NCBI GenBank assembly: GCA_002390285.1
Contig: DGPB01000014.1
Coordinates: forward strand, 62,001 to 126,000
Length of the DNA: 64,000 nucleotides
Direction of reading: 5' to 3'
DNA from: Cellvibrionales bacterium UBA4451
GTDB taxonomy: Bacteria > Pseudomonadota > Gammaproteobacteria > Pseudomonadales > Porticoccaceae
Shown here: one piece after another, positions 35,274 to 43,672 of the stretch
Position numbering within the stretch: position 1 is the stretch's first letter
Layout: every line of letters begins with the position of its first letter
Position numbers and translations under genes: made by a program
Notes under the pieces: generated by a model
What the model was told of the DNA's origin: nothing
Seen by the model: only the letters and a program-made list of their open reading frames with translations
Database searches by the model: none

Positions 35274-36371
35274 CTATTCGTTAATATAAACACGTGGTGT
35301 CCGTCGAGGCATGCGGGTTAATAGTTCATAGCTGATGGTACCCGCACAGGCGGCGATTTCATTGACGGATAAACCTTTACCCCAAAGAATAACCTCATCC
35401 CCAATGGCAACATCCGGCAGATCTGTTACATCAACGGTGATCATATCCATAGAAACCCGCCCCACCATTGGGCAGCGCTGGCCTTTAATTAACACGGGTG
35501 TGCCATTTGGCGCATGCACCGGGTAACCATCGCCATACCCGATGGCCACGGTAGCAATACGAGATGGACGTTCCGCCTTCCATGTGGCGGCATAGCCCAC
35601 TGTCTCTCCTGGCAAGATGTCACGAAGGGCAATGACCGCAGACTTAAAGGTCATCACGGGTAAAAGTCGATCAACATCGGGGTGTGGTACTGAAAAAGGT
35701 GAGCTGCCATAGAGCATAATACCAGGGCGATTCCAGTCTGCTCTTGTTTCAGGCCAGCCGATTAAACCCGCAGAATTAGCCAGGCTCTTTGGTGCGTTCA
35801 ACAGCGCGCTCACGTCACCGGTGCCCTGCTCCAGGCGAGACATCTGTATTGAGGTAAAGTCACTATTCAGATCATCAGAACAGGCAAAATGAGTAGCGAT
35901 AATAATATCGCCAGCCACATTGGCACTGGCCGCCATTTCTCTATAGGTTGAGGTCAGCTCATCCGGTGATAGTCCAAGACGGTGCATGCCCGTATCAACA
36001 CAGATCCACACACTCAGAGGCGTACTCGGTTTGGCATTAAGGATTGCCCTTTTCTGCTCTTGATTGACCACGGCCAGAGAAAAATTTTGCTCTGCCGCTA
36101 TGTCAATTTCATCTGGCGTAAATGCGCCTTCAAGGAGGTGTATGGGGGTTTCAATACCCGCTTCTCGTAGTTCAATGGCTTCTTCAATACAGGCAACCCC
36201 AAAAGCTGGGACTAGGTCTTTCAATGCATGGGCGACAGATATCGCACCATGACCATAGGCATTGGCCTTAATAACGGCCATATTTTGGGAATGGGGAGCC
36301 AGACCATTTGCCAACTGATAGTTGTGGCGAAGTGCCTTAAGGTCTAACAATGCTTTAGCTGGTCTGGACAT
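35274..36371 (-). CDS. alr: Alanine racemase
   Basis: This 365-residue PLP enzyme interconverts L- and D-alanine for peptidoglycan or catabolism. Lys35 in AVIKANAYGHG binds PLP, and the second catalytic residue, Tyr, is in AIGYGDGYPVHAPNGT. VGRVSMDMITVDVTD is also a family block. It is the last gene of the D-amino-acid island and lies 29 bp after the D-amino-acid transaminase gene. A catabolic role (DadX-like) is possible from context, although no dadA is seen. Confidence 0.94.
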   Translation of the reverse strand: MSRPAKALLDLKALRHNYQLANGLAPHSQNMAVIKANAYGHGAISVAHALKDLVPAFGVACIEEAIELREAGIETPIHLLEGAFTPDEIDIAAEQNFSLAVVNQEQKRAILNAKPSTPLSVWICVDTGMHRLGLSPDELTSTYREMAASANVAGDIIIATHFACSDDLNSDFTSIQMSRLEQGTGDVSALLNAPKSLANSAGLIGWPETRADWNRPGIMLYGSSPFSVPHPDVDRLLPVMTFKSAVIALRDILPGETVGYAATWKAERPSRIATVAIGYGDGYPVHAPNGTPVLIKGQRCPMVGRVSMDMITVDVTDLPDVAIGDEVILWGKGLSVNEIAACAGTISYELLTRMPRRTPRVYINE

Positions 36372-36400
36372 AATGTTTTATCTGTATTGCTCTCAAGAAG

Positions 36401-37258
36401 CTAATAATTTAATTTACCGGCGGTGTAAACGGTCTGCGCGGCCAACCACACATTGCCTATCTCGCCATGGTTGATTGATTTACCATCGACTTCGATCACC
36501 GGAACCACTTCCTTGGATGAACTGGTTACCCAAACTTCATCGGCATCGAATACTTCATCCATGGTGACCACTCGTTCCTCCACAGGGATGGAGCCCTCTT
36601 TACGAAGTAAATCCAGCAGAATATGTCGGGTGATGCCCGCCAAAATTTGATTATCCAGCGGTGGTGTAATCACTACGCCATCTTTGACGATGTAAGCATT
36701 ACAGGCACTGGCTTCGGTCAATTCATTCTTGTCATTGTATAGCAGGGTCTCATTTGTACCCTGCTCATAACCGTGCTGAAAATGTAAGACATTACCGAGT
36801 AGTGCTGTGGACTTGATGTGGCAACGCTTCCAACGAAGATCATGATCGATGGCAACCTTATAGCCCATCACTTTCGACTTGTCTGCTACGGGTGCTGGAG
36901 GGATTTCATAAGCAAAAGCAAACACGGTTGGCTCAATATCTTCCGGGCAAGCATGAAAACGCTTGGTATCTGCCCCGCGACTGACATGTAGATAGAGGCC
37001 TAAATTACCTGTGCCATTTTTCTCGATAAGCGTATCGCAAACCAACTTCCACTGATCGTGTGACCAGCTGAGCTTAATGCCAATATCCGCCATCCCATTA
37101 TTCATTCGGTCAATGTGAGGTAAAAAACCGACCATCTCACCACCGTAGGATGGCACCACTTCATAGATTCCATCACCAAATAGAAAACCACGATCCATTG
37201 GCGAGATTTTTGCCTCGGCCATCGGCAGATAAGAACCATTCAGATAAACAATACTCAT
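36401..37258 (-). CDS. dat: D-amino-acid transaminase (class IV PLP)
   Basis: This 285-residue fold-type IV aminotransferase is closest to D-alanine:2-oxoglutarate transaminase. It has LNGSYLPMAEAKISPMDRGF, FGDGIYEVVPSY, and the PLP Lys in RCHIKSTALLGNVL. The LTEASACNAYIV loop is also seen. It would link D-Ala, D-Glu and their keto acids. Its position between alanine racemase and the D-glutamate cyclase supports D- rather than branched-chain specificity. Confidence 0.88.
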   Translation of the reverse strand: MSIVYLNGSYLPMAEAKISPMDRGFLFGDGIYEVVPSYGGEMVGFLPHIDRMNNGMADIGIKLSWSHDQWKLVCDTLIEKNGTGNLGLYLHVSRGADTKRFHACPEDIEPTVFAFAYEIPPAPVADKSKVMGYKVAIDHDLRWKRCHIKSTALLGNVLHFQHGYEQGTNETLLYNDKNELTEASACNAYIVKDGVVITPPLDNQILAGITRHILLDLLRKEGSIPVEERVVTMDEVFDADEVWVTSSSKEVVPVIEVDGKSINHGEIGNVWLAAQTVYTAGKLNY

Positions 37259-37420
37259 CGAATCACCTTATTGCCTGTTCCCTTTACGCTCATCACCCTG
37301 CCCTAAGTTCTGGATATTAGATACTGAACTAACAGTAAAAAAAGCCAGAAATACTATCAGTGAGACCATCATCAGGCAAAGTAAATTCCTTATTGATGCC
37401 CGGGGCTCTCAGCCTCATGT

Positions 37421-38275
37421 TTAAGAACGCCGACAAAACCCCGTTAAATCTCGTAATTCCTGTATCAGGGCCTCACTCTGCTCACAGGGCAGACCGTCTT
37501 CCGTCAGCGTTTTCTTGCCCGTCAAGCCGTCGACACTGCCATGCTGTGATAGGTATTCCAATACGGCTCGGTTATCCCAATTCTCCAGAAAATCCACACC
37601 CGTCCAATATGAAATCATGGCGATTAACCCGTGTGCAGCCCAGTTGGATACATCCGCAACGATGAGCTCATCACAGGTAGTGACCGACGGAATAATATCC
37701 AGAGAAGACAACGCATCAGAAATATTACCCATACCGACTTCATTCCCACCGTCACCAATAGACACCGTGGGGCAGTTAGCGGTTTTTAAGAAATCATCGA
37801 AGCAGATGGTGAGGGGACTAATATCCACACCACGCATATTGTAGTAACAACCGTCTGCGGCCTGCCCCGGTAGCTCAATGGTAATAATCAGTTTGGGCTG
37901 AAGGGCCTCCATAGCCTGTTTTACTTGTTGGGCCATGCCCTGCTTTTGGCCAACAGCCAAATGGTGTATTCGATAATCATCGCAAATAGCATTGGCCAGT
38001 GGGCCACCGCAAACCAATATAGGCGTTGCACCCAATGCTTCCATTACTCGATATAGCGCAATGGCGCCCAAGGGGCCATCGGTTTCAAACGTGTCTTTTA
38101 CCGGAAATCCGGTACTGATCAACACGGTGCCTTTGCAGGCCAGTATCAATCTGGCAGCTCGCATACAATAACCCGGCGCTAAAGCGGGCTGTACTGTCTT
38201 CATGCCTCGGAGGTTACGGGCCACCAATGCGTCTTCGATTTGCTCGCTAAGAACCAAGTCCTTTGCCATCGTCAT
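37421..38275 (-). CDS. DUF4392 protein, D-glutamate cyclase-like
   Basis: The 284-residue cytoplasmic protein matches DUF4392, the C-terminal domain of vertebrate mitochondrial D-glutamate cyclase (DGLUCY). Conserved blocks are VLISTGFPVKDTFETDGPLG, LIITIELPGQAADG, the acidic SIGDGGNEVGMGNI and ADVSNWAAHG. The expected reaction is D-glutamate to 5-oxo-D-proline plus water. Here the domain stands alone; DUF1445, its fusion partner in animals, is a separate gene at 40762-41547. The oxoprolinase genes lie between them. Confidence 0.85.
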   Translation of the reverse strand: MTMAKDLVLSEQIEDALVARNLRGMKTVQPALAPGYCMRAARLILACKGTVLISTGFPVKDTFETDGPLGAIALYRVMEALGATPILVCGGPLANAICDDYRIHHLAVGQKQGMAQQVKQAMEALQPKLIITIELPGQAADGCYYNMRGVDISPLTICFDDFLKTANCPTVSIGDGGNEVGMGNISDALSSLDIIPSVTTCDELIVADVSNWAAHGLIAMISYWTGVDFLENWDNRAVLEYLSQHGSVDGLTGKKTLTEDGLPCEQSEALIQELRDLTGFCRRS

Positions 38276-38366
38276 AAGGGCACTCTTGTGTCATGACCTC
38301 ATCCACTACTTAATAGACTCATAGGTTACCTATGCCTAGTTAGTCAACCTGACAGTAATCAATGTA

Positions 38367-39305
38367 TCAACAGCGCACCGGCTTTATCTGGTCGAAATAA
38401 CTGACCGCCAAGTGGCGTATATTGTGTGCATCCTCCACGGTGATCGGGTTGAACGTCACTTTGTCACCGGCTTTAAGCTGAGACAGCTGACCTAAATCCA
38501 AAGAAAGTACAGAGCCTAGTTTTGGATAGCCACCTATAGTCTGACGATCATTCATCAGAACGATAGGTTGGCCGTCTGGCGGCACTTGAATAGCACCAAG
38601 ACATATCCCCTCAGAAAGTATGCCGTCGATGCCAGGGCTGATTTCAGGCCCCTCAAGGCGATAGCCCATACGGTCTGAATGGTGAGAAATACGGTATTCA
38701 CTACTAAAAAAACGACGCTGTTGGCTATGACTGAAATCGTGCTGCTGATACCCCGGAATAACCCTCAATATGGCATGGTGGCCATACACCGGGCGATAAC
38801 CCTTAGGTAAAATCAGACAACCGGTGTGCTGGGTCTCAGCACAAGGCAAAAAATCCCCCGGCTGTAATTTATCACCGTTTAAACCACCGATAGATTCACG
38901 AACAACGGTAGCAGTACTGCCAAATATGCCCGGAATATCGAATCCTCCCGCTACGGCAAGATAAGACCGTACACCCTCGCGGGCAAAACCCAATCCGACT
39001 TGATCACCCGGCTGCACTGGGTGGCTCTGCCACAGTGATTTGGGTCGGTGATTAATCGTTAATGGCATATCAGCACCGCAAACCGCTATTCGAGTAGCGG
39101 CCTTTGCTTCCAACACCAAGCCACCGACACTGACCTCCAATGCTGATGCAACCAAGTTATTATCACAAAGCCGATTCGCCCAATGAAATGCCAGTGGATC
39201 CACGGGGCCACCAGTGGACAACCCGAGACAGTGAAAACCAAACCGCCCCGCATCCTGAATTAAGGTTAACAATCCGGATTTTTTGACTAGAAATCCGGTA
39301 TTCAT
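38367..39305 (-). CDS. pxpC: 5-oxoprolinase subunit PxpC
   Basis: This 312-residue protein of the biotin-dependent carboxyltransferase-like (KipA/AHS2) family has VKKSGLLTLIQDAGRFGFHC, SVGGLVLEAKAATRIAVCGAD and MNDRQTIGGYPKLGSV. With PxpA and PxpB it forms the prokaryotic ATP-dependent 5-oxoprolinase that opens pyroglutamate to glutamate. It shares one base with pxpB (39305), which indicates tight coupling. Confidence 0.93.
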   Translation of the reverse strand: MNTGFLVKKSGLLTLIQDAGRFGFHCLGLSTGGPVDPLAFHWANRLCDNNLVASALEVSVGGLVLEAKAATRIAVCGADMPLTINHRPKSLWQSHPVQPGDQVGLGFAREGVRSYLAVAGGFDIPGIFGSTATVVRESIGGLNGDKLQPGDFLPCAETQHTGCLILPKGYRPVYGHHAILRVIPGYQQHDFSHSQQRRFFSSEYRISHHSDRMGYRLEGPEISPGIDGILSEGICLGAIQVPPDGQPIVLMNDRQTIGGYPKLGSVLSLDLGQLSQLKAGDKVTFNPITVEDAHNIRHLAVSYFDQIKPVRC

Positions 39306-39982
39306 TAAAGCTCCCCGCCCAAGTCCAAAAAGGTCTGTCGATCGATACCCCTAAACCGCACACGATCACCCACCTGAACAGGCATACTCGGATCATTATT
39401 GGGATCAAACATGGGCTGGGGACAAAGGCCAATCAGATTCCAGCCTCCGGGTGACGCCGCCGGATAAATGGCCGTTTGGCGGTCAGCAATACCGACCGCC
39501 CCACGGGGTACCTGCTGCCTAGGCGTCGCTAATCGTGGTGCCGCAATACGCTCATCCACCTGCCCGAGATAGGCAAACCCCGGCGCAAAACCAATGGCGT
39601 AAACGCGATATTCTTGGGCCTGATGCAGCGCAACAACCTCATCTACACTCAAATTGGCCCGATTTGCCAATGCATCCAAGTCGGGCCCAGATTCAACACT
39701 GTAGTACACCGGAAGCTCAACCAAAGCACCATCCTGTACTTCAACATTATTGAGCCCTGCCAATGCGTCACGAATTTGAGGCCGAATGGTATGAAAATCC
39801 GTGCGAAACAGGTCATAGATAACCAGCAGGGAAGCATAGGAAGGGACCATATCAATCAGTACATCACCCAATGCCCCTTCGAGTAGATGTACCGCATGCT
39901 GAACCCTGGCGGAAACGGCTGGAGAGGCATCTTCACCAAAATAGACCATCAGAGAATTTTCACCCGCGACGGTGATATTCAT
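39305..39982 (-). CDS. pxpB: 5-oxoprolinase subunit PxpB
   Basis: This 225-residue protein of the KipI/AHS1 family has GENSLMVYFGEDASP near the start, IGFAPGFAYLGQVDERIAAP, RQQVPRGAVGIADRQTAIYP and SPGGWNLIG. It is the partner of PxpC in 5-oxoprolinase; in Bacillus the homologue KipI inhibits the sporulation kinase KinA, a role not expected here. It overlaps pxpA by 4 bp. Confidence 0.93.
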   Translation of the reverse strand: MNITVAGENSLMVYFGEDASPAVSARVQHAVHLLEGALGDVLIDMVPSYASLLVIYDLFRTDFHTIRPQIRDALAGLNNVEVQDGALVELPVYYSVESGPDLDALANRANLSVDEVVALHQAQEYRVYAIGFAPGFAYLGQVDERIAAPRLATPRQQVPRGAVGIADRQTAIYPAASPGGWNLIGLCPQPMFDPNNDPSMPVQVGDRVRFRGIDRQTFLDLGGEL

Positions 39983-40713
39983 TCGTCAATCAACGCTCTA
40001 ATATCCTGAATGGCCTGAACGCCTTCGATATTATCGCCATGAACACAGAGGGTATCTGCGTCAATCATCAGCCTATGACCGCTGACCGTTATCACTGCCC
40101 CCTCATTTTTCAATTGCGCCGCCTGATGCAGCATCTTTTCTCTGCCATGCACTGCTCCAGATTTAGCCCGTGACAGCAGTGTTCCATCATCGTCATAACA
40201 GCGGTCAGCAAATGCCTCAAACCACAGCTCTATACCAAGCTGTTCAGCTTCCGCTCGATGCGCATCTGCCCACGGCGTAGCCAACAACATCAATTTAACC
40301 GGGCGGTAAAAGGCCGCGATAGAGTTCATCACCGCGCGACGAACATCCGCATCCGCCATCATGTCGTTATAGAGCGCACCATGGGGTTTCACATACTGCA
40401 TCTCCAACCCTTGGGTTTTGGCCATGCCATCCAAGGCTGAAATTTGGTAATGCATCAACGCAACAATTTCCTCGGGAGAATGCTGAATGGAACGACGGCC
40501 AAATCCAGCCAAGTCTGAATAACCGGGATGAGCTCCGATCATCACATCATGTTCGCCAGCAAGCTTAAGCGTACGCTGCATCACCATGTGATCGCCCGCA
40601 TGAAAACCACAGGCAATATTGGCTTGGTCAATATGGGGCATCACTGCCTCATCCATGCCCATTACCCCCACACCAGCGCTTTCACCTAGGTCACAGTTGA
40701 GCAGTAGTGGCAT
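39979..40713 (-). CDS. pxpA: 5-oxoprolinase subunit PxpA (LamB/YcsF)
   Basis: This 244-residue LamB/YcsF family protein has LLNCDLGES at the start, IDQANIACGFHAGDHMVM, IGAHPGYSDLAGFGRRSI, YVKPHGALYNDM and a C-terminal CVHGDN motif, all family signatures. It is a catalytic subunit of ATP-dependent 5-oxoprolinase. It is followed by pxpB and pxpC and preceded by the DUF1445 gene with a 48-bp gap. Confidence 0.95.
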   Translation of the reverse strand: MPLLLNCDLGESAGVGVMGMDEAVMPHIDQANIACGFHAGDHMVMQRTLKLAGEHDVMIGAHPGYSDLAGFGRRSIQHSPEEIVALMHYQISALDGMAKTQGLEMQYVKPHGALYNDMMADADVRRAVMNSIAAFYRPVKLMLLATPWADAHRAEAEQLGIELWFEAFADRCYDDDGTLLSRAKSGAVHGREKMLHQAAQLKNEGAVITVSGHRLMIDADTLCVHGDNIEGVQAIQDIRALIDE

Positions 40714-40761
40714 TATTTATCTCCGATAGCACTCTTTCATTATAGGGATATCACAGGCTAT

Positions 40762-41547
40762 TTACAGAATGGCTAGTTGACTATTCTTCACATCAGTAAT
40801 CAGCATACAACCCGGGCTGTGGGTAATACACAAAGGCGGGCGGGCCTGCTCCAACGCGACCTGAGGTGTTACGCCGCAAGCCCAAAAGACGGGTTGCTCA
40901 TTTGGCTTGATGGTGACCGGCTCACCAAAGTCGGGGCGATGAATGTCACCGATACCGATCAGGGATGGATCACCCTTATGAATAGGGGCGCCATGCACTG
41001 AGGGGAAATGGGTGCAAATTTGCGTGGCACGAAGTGCATCAGCTTCTAAAAATGGACGCATACTGACCACCATTTTTCCGTTAAATCGCCCCGCTGGCCG
41101 GCAATCTATATTAGTACGATACATTGGTACGTTGACCCCTTCTGTGAGGTTTCGTACTTCTAGACCCTCTGCTAACAATGCCTCTTCAAAGGAAAAGGAG
41201 CAGCCCAATACAAATGTCACTAAATCGTTGCGCCATTGGCCACTGATATCTGATACTTCATCCACCATCAGGCCATCCTGAAAAATTCGGTAGCTAGAAA
41301 GATCAGTGCGAATATCCAGATCTGTCCCGAGAAGAGGCAATGTTGGGTCACCTATCTCTGCCACCCCAATCAGTGGACATGGTTTAGGGTTGAATTCACA
41401 AAATTGTAAAAAATCTGTCGCCCAATCACTAGGTAAAATCACTACGTTACCCTGAACAAATCCAGGGCAATAGCCGGAGGTATTTCCAGAAAATTCACCA
41501 CGCCGAATTCGGTGGCGCAGCTCAAGCGGCAATACATCAGGGGACAT
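40762..41547 (-). CDS. DUF1445 protein (YcsI-like, D-glutamate cyclase family)
   Basis: This 261-residue member of DUF1445 has TSGYCPGFVQGNVVILP, FVLGCSFSFEEALL, VPMYRTNIDCRPAGRF and FWACGVTPQVAL. Databases call the family putative hydro-lyase; it forms the N-terminal domain of vertebrate D-glutamate cyclase. It is the promoter-proximal gene of the seven-gene island, with GGAGAG six bases before the ATG. Its exact reaction is not established; dehydration or cyclisation of a D-Glu-related compound is the natural guess. Confidence 0.88.
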   Translation of the reverse strand: MSPDVLPLELRHRIRRGEFSGNTSGYCPGFVQGNVVILPSDWATDFLQFCEFNPKPCPLIGVAEIGDPTLPLLGTDLDIRTDLSSYRIFQDGLMVDEVSDISGQWRNDLVTFVLGCSFSFEEALLAEGLEVRNLTEGVNVPMYRTNIDCRPAGRFNGKMVVSMRPFLEADALRATQICTHFPSVHGAPIHKGDPSLIGIGDIHRPDFGEPVTIKPNEQPVFWACGVTPQVALEQARPPLCITHSPGCMLITDVKNSQLAIL

Positions 41548-41592
41548 ATGTCTCTCCAGTCACATGGAAACCCCTCTATCATTTAGGCACCC

Positions 41593-41609
41593 ATTACAGA
41601 TGCTGTAAT
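41593..41609. promoter_or_regulatory. Candidate operator of the D-amino-acid island
   Basis: ATTACAG-ATG-CTGTAAT, perfect 7-bp arms, lies 46 bp before the DUF1445 start. On the minus strand the right half contains TGTAAT, a possible -10 with TTAAAT 17 bp upstream. A dimeric repressor (for example of the GntR type, which often bind such dyads) bound here would block transcription. The regulator gene is not in the window. Confidence 0.45.
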
Positions 41610-41627
41610 TCAACCATTTAATGACCC

Positions 41628-41657
41628 AACATAGCTATACCTAACATAGCTATACCC
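41628..41657. repeat. Two tandem 15-bp repeats
   Basis: AACATAGCTATACC(T/C) occurs twice head to tail, just upstream (minus-strand sense) of the dyad before the DUF1445 gene. It may be an upstream regulatory duplication or simple slippage. Confidence 0.5.
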
Positions 41658-41715
41658 AAGGCGTGGTATCCACCCCCATCAAATCACCCAACATCAGCTA
41701 GCACTCTAATCAAGC

Positions 41716-42210
41716 CTATATGTATTGGCTCTCATGTCCACCCATCAAACAGCTGATGGGTACTGGCCAGGCATTGCGCATCAACATGCTGAAATCTCGA
41801 TGATTGATATGCAGAAGATGGTGATGGTCTCCACCCTCAAGGTAGACGTCCTTATTTTCCAATAATTCAATATCAATAATGACATCCATCTGATATGCCT
41901 GCCCAAGACCGGGGATGGCACCCTCTTTACAGTCGGGAAACAAACCCAACAAATCTTCCTCCGAGGCAAGCTCATACTCATGTTGACGACCATACTTGAG
42001 CCATTCGAGAACCAGCTGGTTCGATGCAGGAATAACACACATCGCATACTTGCCATCCCGCTTAACTACGACAGCTTTGGCTAACTTTTCTGCTGGGACA
42101 TGGGCCTCCCGTGCCGTTGCCAGAGAAGTTGCCGTAACCGAGTGCTCAAGCACTTCATAATCTACATGCTTCCGGCTTAAATAGTCGGCCAGCGCTGGGG
42201 AAATACTCAT
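41716..42210 (-). CDS. YbaK/ProX-type aminoacyl-tRNA deacylase-like protein
   Basis: This 164-residue single-domain protein of the YbaK/prolyl-tRNA-editing superfamily has VDYEVLEHSVTATSLATARE, EKLAKAVVVKRDGKYAMCVI with the conserved Lys, and PDCKEGAIPGLGQAY. Such proteins hydrolyse mischarged tRNA in trans, but this subgroup has no tested substrate. It stands apart from the neighbouring island, with its own upstream region facing the antiporter gene. Confidence 0.85.
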   Translation of the reverse strand: MSISPALADYLSRKHVDYEVLEHSVTATSLATAREAHVPAEKLAKAVVVKRDGKYAMCVIPASNQLVLEWLKYGRQHEYELASEEDLLGLFPDCKEGAIPGLGQAYQMDVIIDIELLENKDVYLEGGDHHHLLHINHRDFSMLMRNAWPVPISCLMGGHESQYI

Positions 42211-42348
42211 TGTTCATCACCTCACCCTACACAAAACAGTTCATTGGTTAGTATAGTTGTCGTATCGAACCTAAAGGAGGTTCATAATTATTTGGTCTAT
42301 TAACGGCCATTCAACATTCCCTGACTCATTACAGGTTACGTAAAAACC

Positions 42349-43500
42349 ATGCCGGAAATACTGATCACGCTGGGTTCTTTATTACTGTTTGGGCTATTCA
42401 CGTTCTGGCTCGGCAGCTTCAGTGCTATCCCGCGAGTAACGCTGTTAATTATTATGGGGATACTGATCGGCCCCAGTGGTCTGGACTTATTCCAGGAAAC
42501 TCGACAACTCTGGTTCGAGAATATATCTATATTAGCGCTGGTTATGGTGGGCTTCCTGCTGGGCAGCACTCTCACACGCGATACTTTTAGGCTGCACGGA
42601 AAACAGATTGTTGGGCTCTCATTAGGCGCGGCCCTATTAACCCTCGCTGTGGTTTCAATCGGGCTCCTGTTATTAACCCCGCTACCACTGGAGGTCGTTC
42701 TACTACTAGCAGCCATTGCAACAGCGACGGACGCTGCAGCCACGGCATCCGTAATCGACGAACTCAAGGATAAAAGCCAATTTAGTCTAACCCTGCTGGG
42801 CGTCGTTGCTCTGGATGATGCATGGGGATTATTAATATTCAGCCTCTGCCTCACGGTGGCCTTGGGTTCCGCCTCACCTAATGGTGTTCCTGCGTTTGCG
42901 GCCGGCCTTTGGGATATCTCTGGGGCATTACTGCTAGGCGTAGCTGTAGGTCTTCCCATGGCCTTTCTTTCAGGACGAATTCAGGAAGGCGAGCCCACCC
43001 TGATCGAGGCGCTAGGGCTTGTAATGTTATGCGGCGGACTGGCCATATGGCTGGAGGTCTCCTATCTACTGGCCGCTATGGCAATGGGTGCTACTGTCGC
43101 TAATCTAGCTAAACATCACACACGACCTTTTCATGCCATTAAAAATATTCAGAGCCCTTTTCTCGTACTATTTTTCATTCTCGCCGGCGCTTCTCTTAAT
43201 TTTGATCACTTTATGGAGATAGGCGTGATTGGCGGGCTTTATATCTTGCTACGGGTGGTGGGTAAAATCGCTGGGGGCTGGCTCTCCGGACGGCTACTCG
43301 GTATGCACGGCCCCAACGCGCGCTGGATTGGCGTCGCGATGTTGCCTCAAGCGGGGGTCGCCGTGGGTATGGCGCTGATCGTTAGCCAGTTATTACCAGA
43401 ATATGCGGATACCATTATGGCGGTCACTATCTCAGCCACAGCCCTATTTGAGATAGTAGGCCCAGTAGCCACCCGTATAGCAATCAAGCACGCCGAATAG
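42349..43500 (+). CDS. CPA2-type cation/proton antiporter
   Basis: The 383-residue inner-membrane protein has about 12 hydrophobic segments and matches the Na+/H+ exchanger (CPA2) family. The ion-site motifs are IATATDAAATAS and VVALDDAWGLL (paired Asp). There is no C-terminal TrkA-N domain, so it is a bare transporter. It could exchange Na+ or K+ for protons; specificity is not readable. Divergent from the YbaK-like gene. Confidence 0.87.
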   Translation: MPEILITLGSLLLFGLFTFWLGSFSAIPRVTLLIIMGILIGPSGLDLFQETRQLWFENISILALVMVGFLLGSTLTRDTFRLHGKQIVGLSLGAALLTLAVVSIGLLLLTPLPLEVVLLLAAIATATDAAATASVIDELKDKSQFSLTLLGVVALDDAWGLLIFSLCLTVALGSASPNGVPAFAAGLWDISGALLLGVAVGLPMAFLSGRIQEGEPTLIEALGLVMLCGGLAIWLEVSYLLAAMAMGATVANLAKHHTRPFHAIKNIQSPFLVLFFILAGASLNFDHFMEIGVIGGLYILLRVVGKIAGGWLSGRLLGMHGPNARWIGVAMLPQAGVAVGMALIVSQLLPEYADTIMAVTISATALFEIVGPVATRIAIKHAE

Positions 43501-43608
43501 ATCTAACAAGAAGCCATCATTGCCAAGAACGTTAGCGCCCATTGGTATCTGTTCGACGACCTATCCCAATAATGTGTCCCTGTACATTTTTTCACCCTAC
43601 GCTCACGC

Positions 43609-43625
43609 GTTAAGGATCCCTTAAG
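43609..43625 (+). promoter_or_regulatory. PmrA/QseB-like box upstream of the hemolysin-family operon
   Basis: GTTAAG-GATCC-CTTAAG is a direct repeat of YTTAAG-like hexamers with 5-bp spacing, the form bound by PmrA/QseB-type response regulators (consensus CTTAAT-N5-CTTAAG). It lies about 20 bp before a possible -10 (TTAAAT, 43646-43651), so it would replace the -35. A regulator of this very subfamily is encoded at 48110. The site also reads as a short inverted repeat, so another factor is possible. Confidence 0.5.
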
Positions 43626-43672
43626 CCTTCACCTTTACCCTGTTGTTAAATCATCGGTTACAAGGGTAAATT

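Noticed and set aside
42336..42959. 207-codon minus-strand frame opposite the antiporter gene
   Set aside because: It is Ser/Thr/Pro-rich with no domain, and mirrors a well-supported membrane protein on the plus strand.
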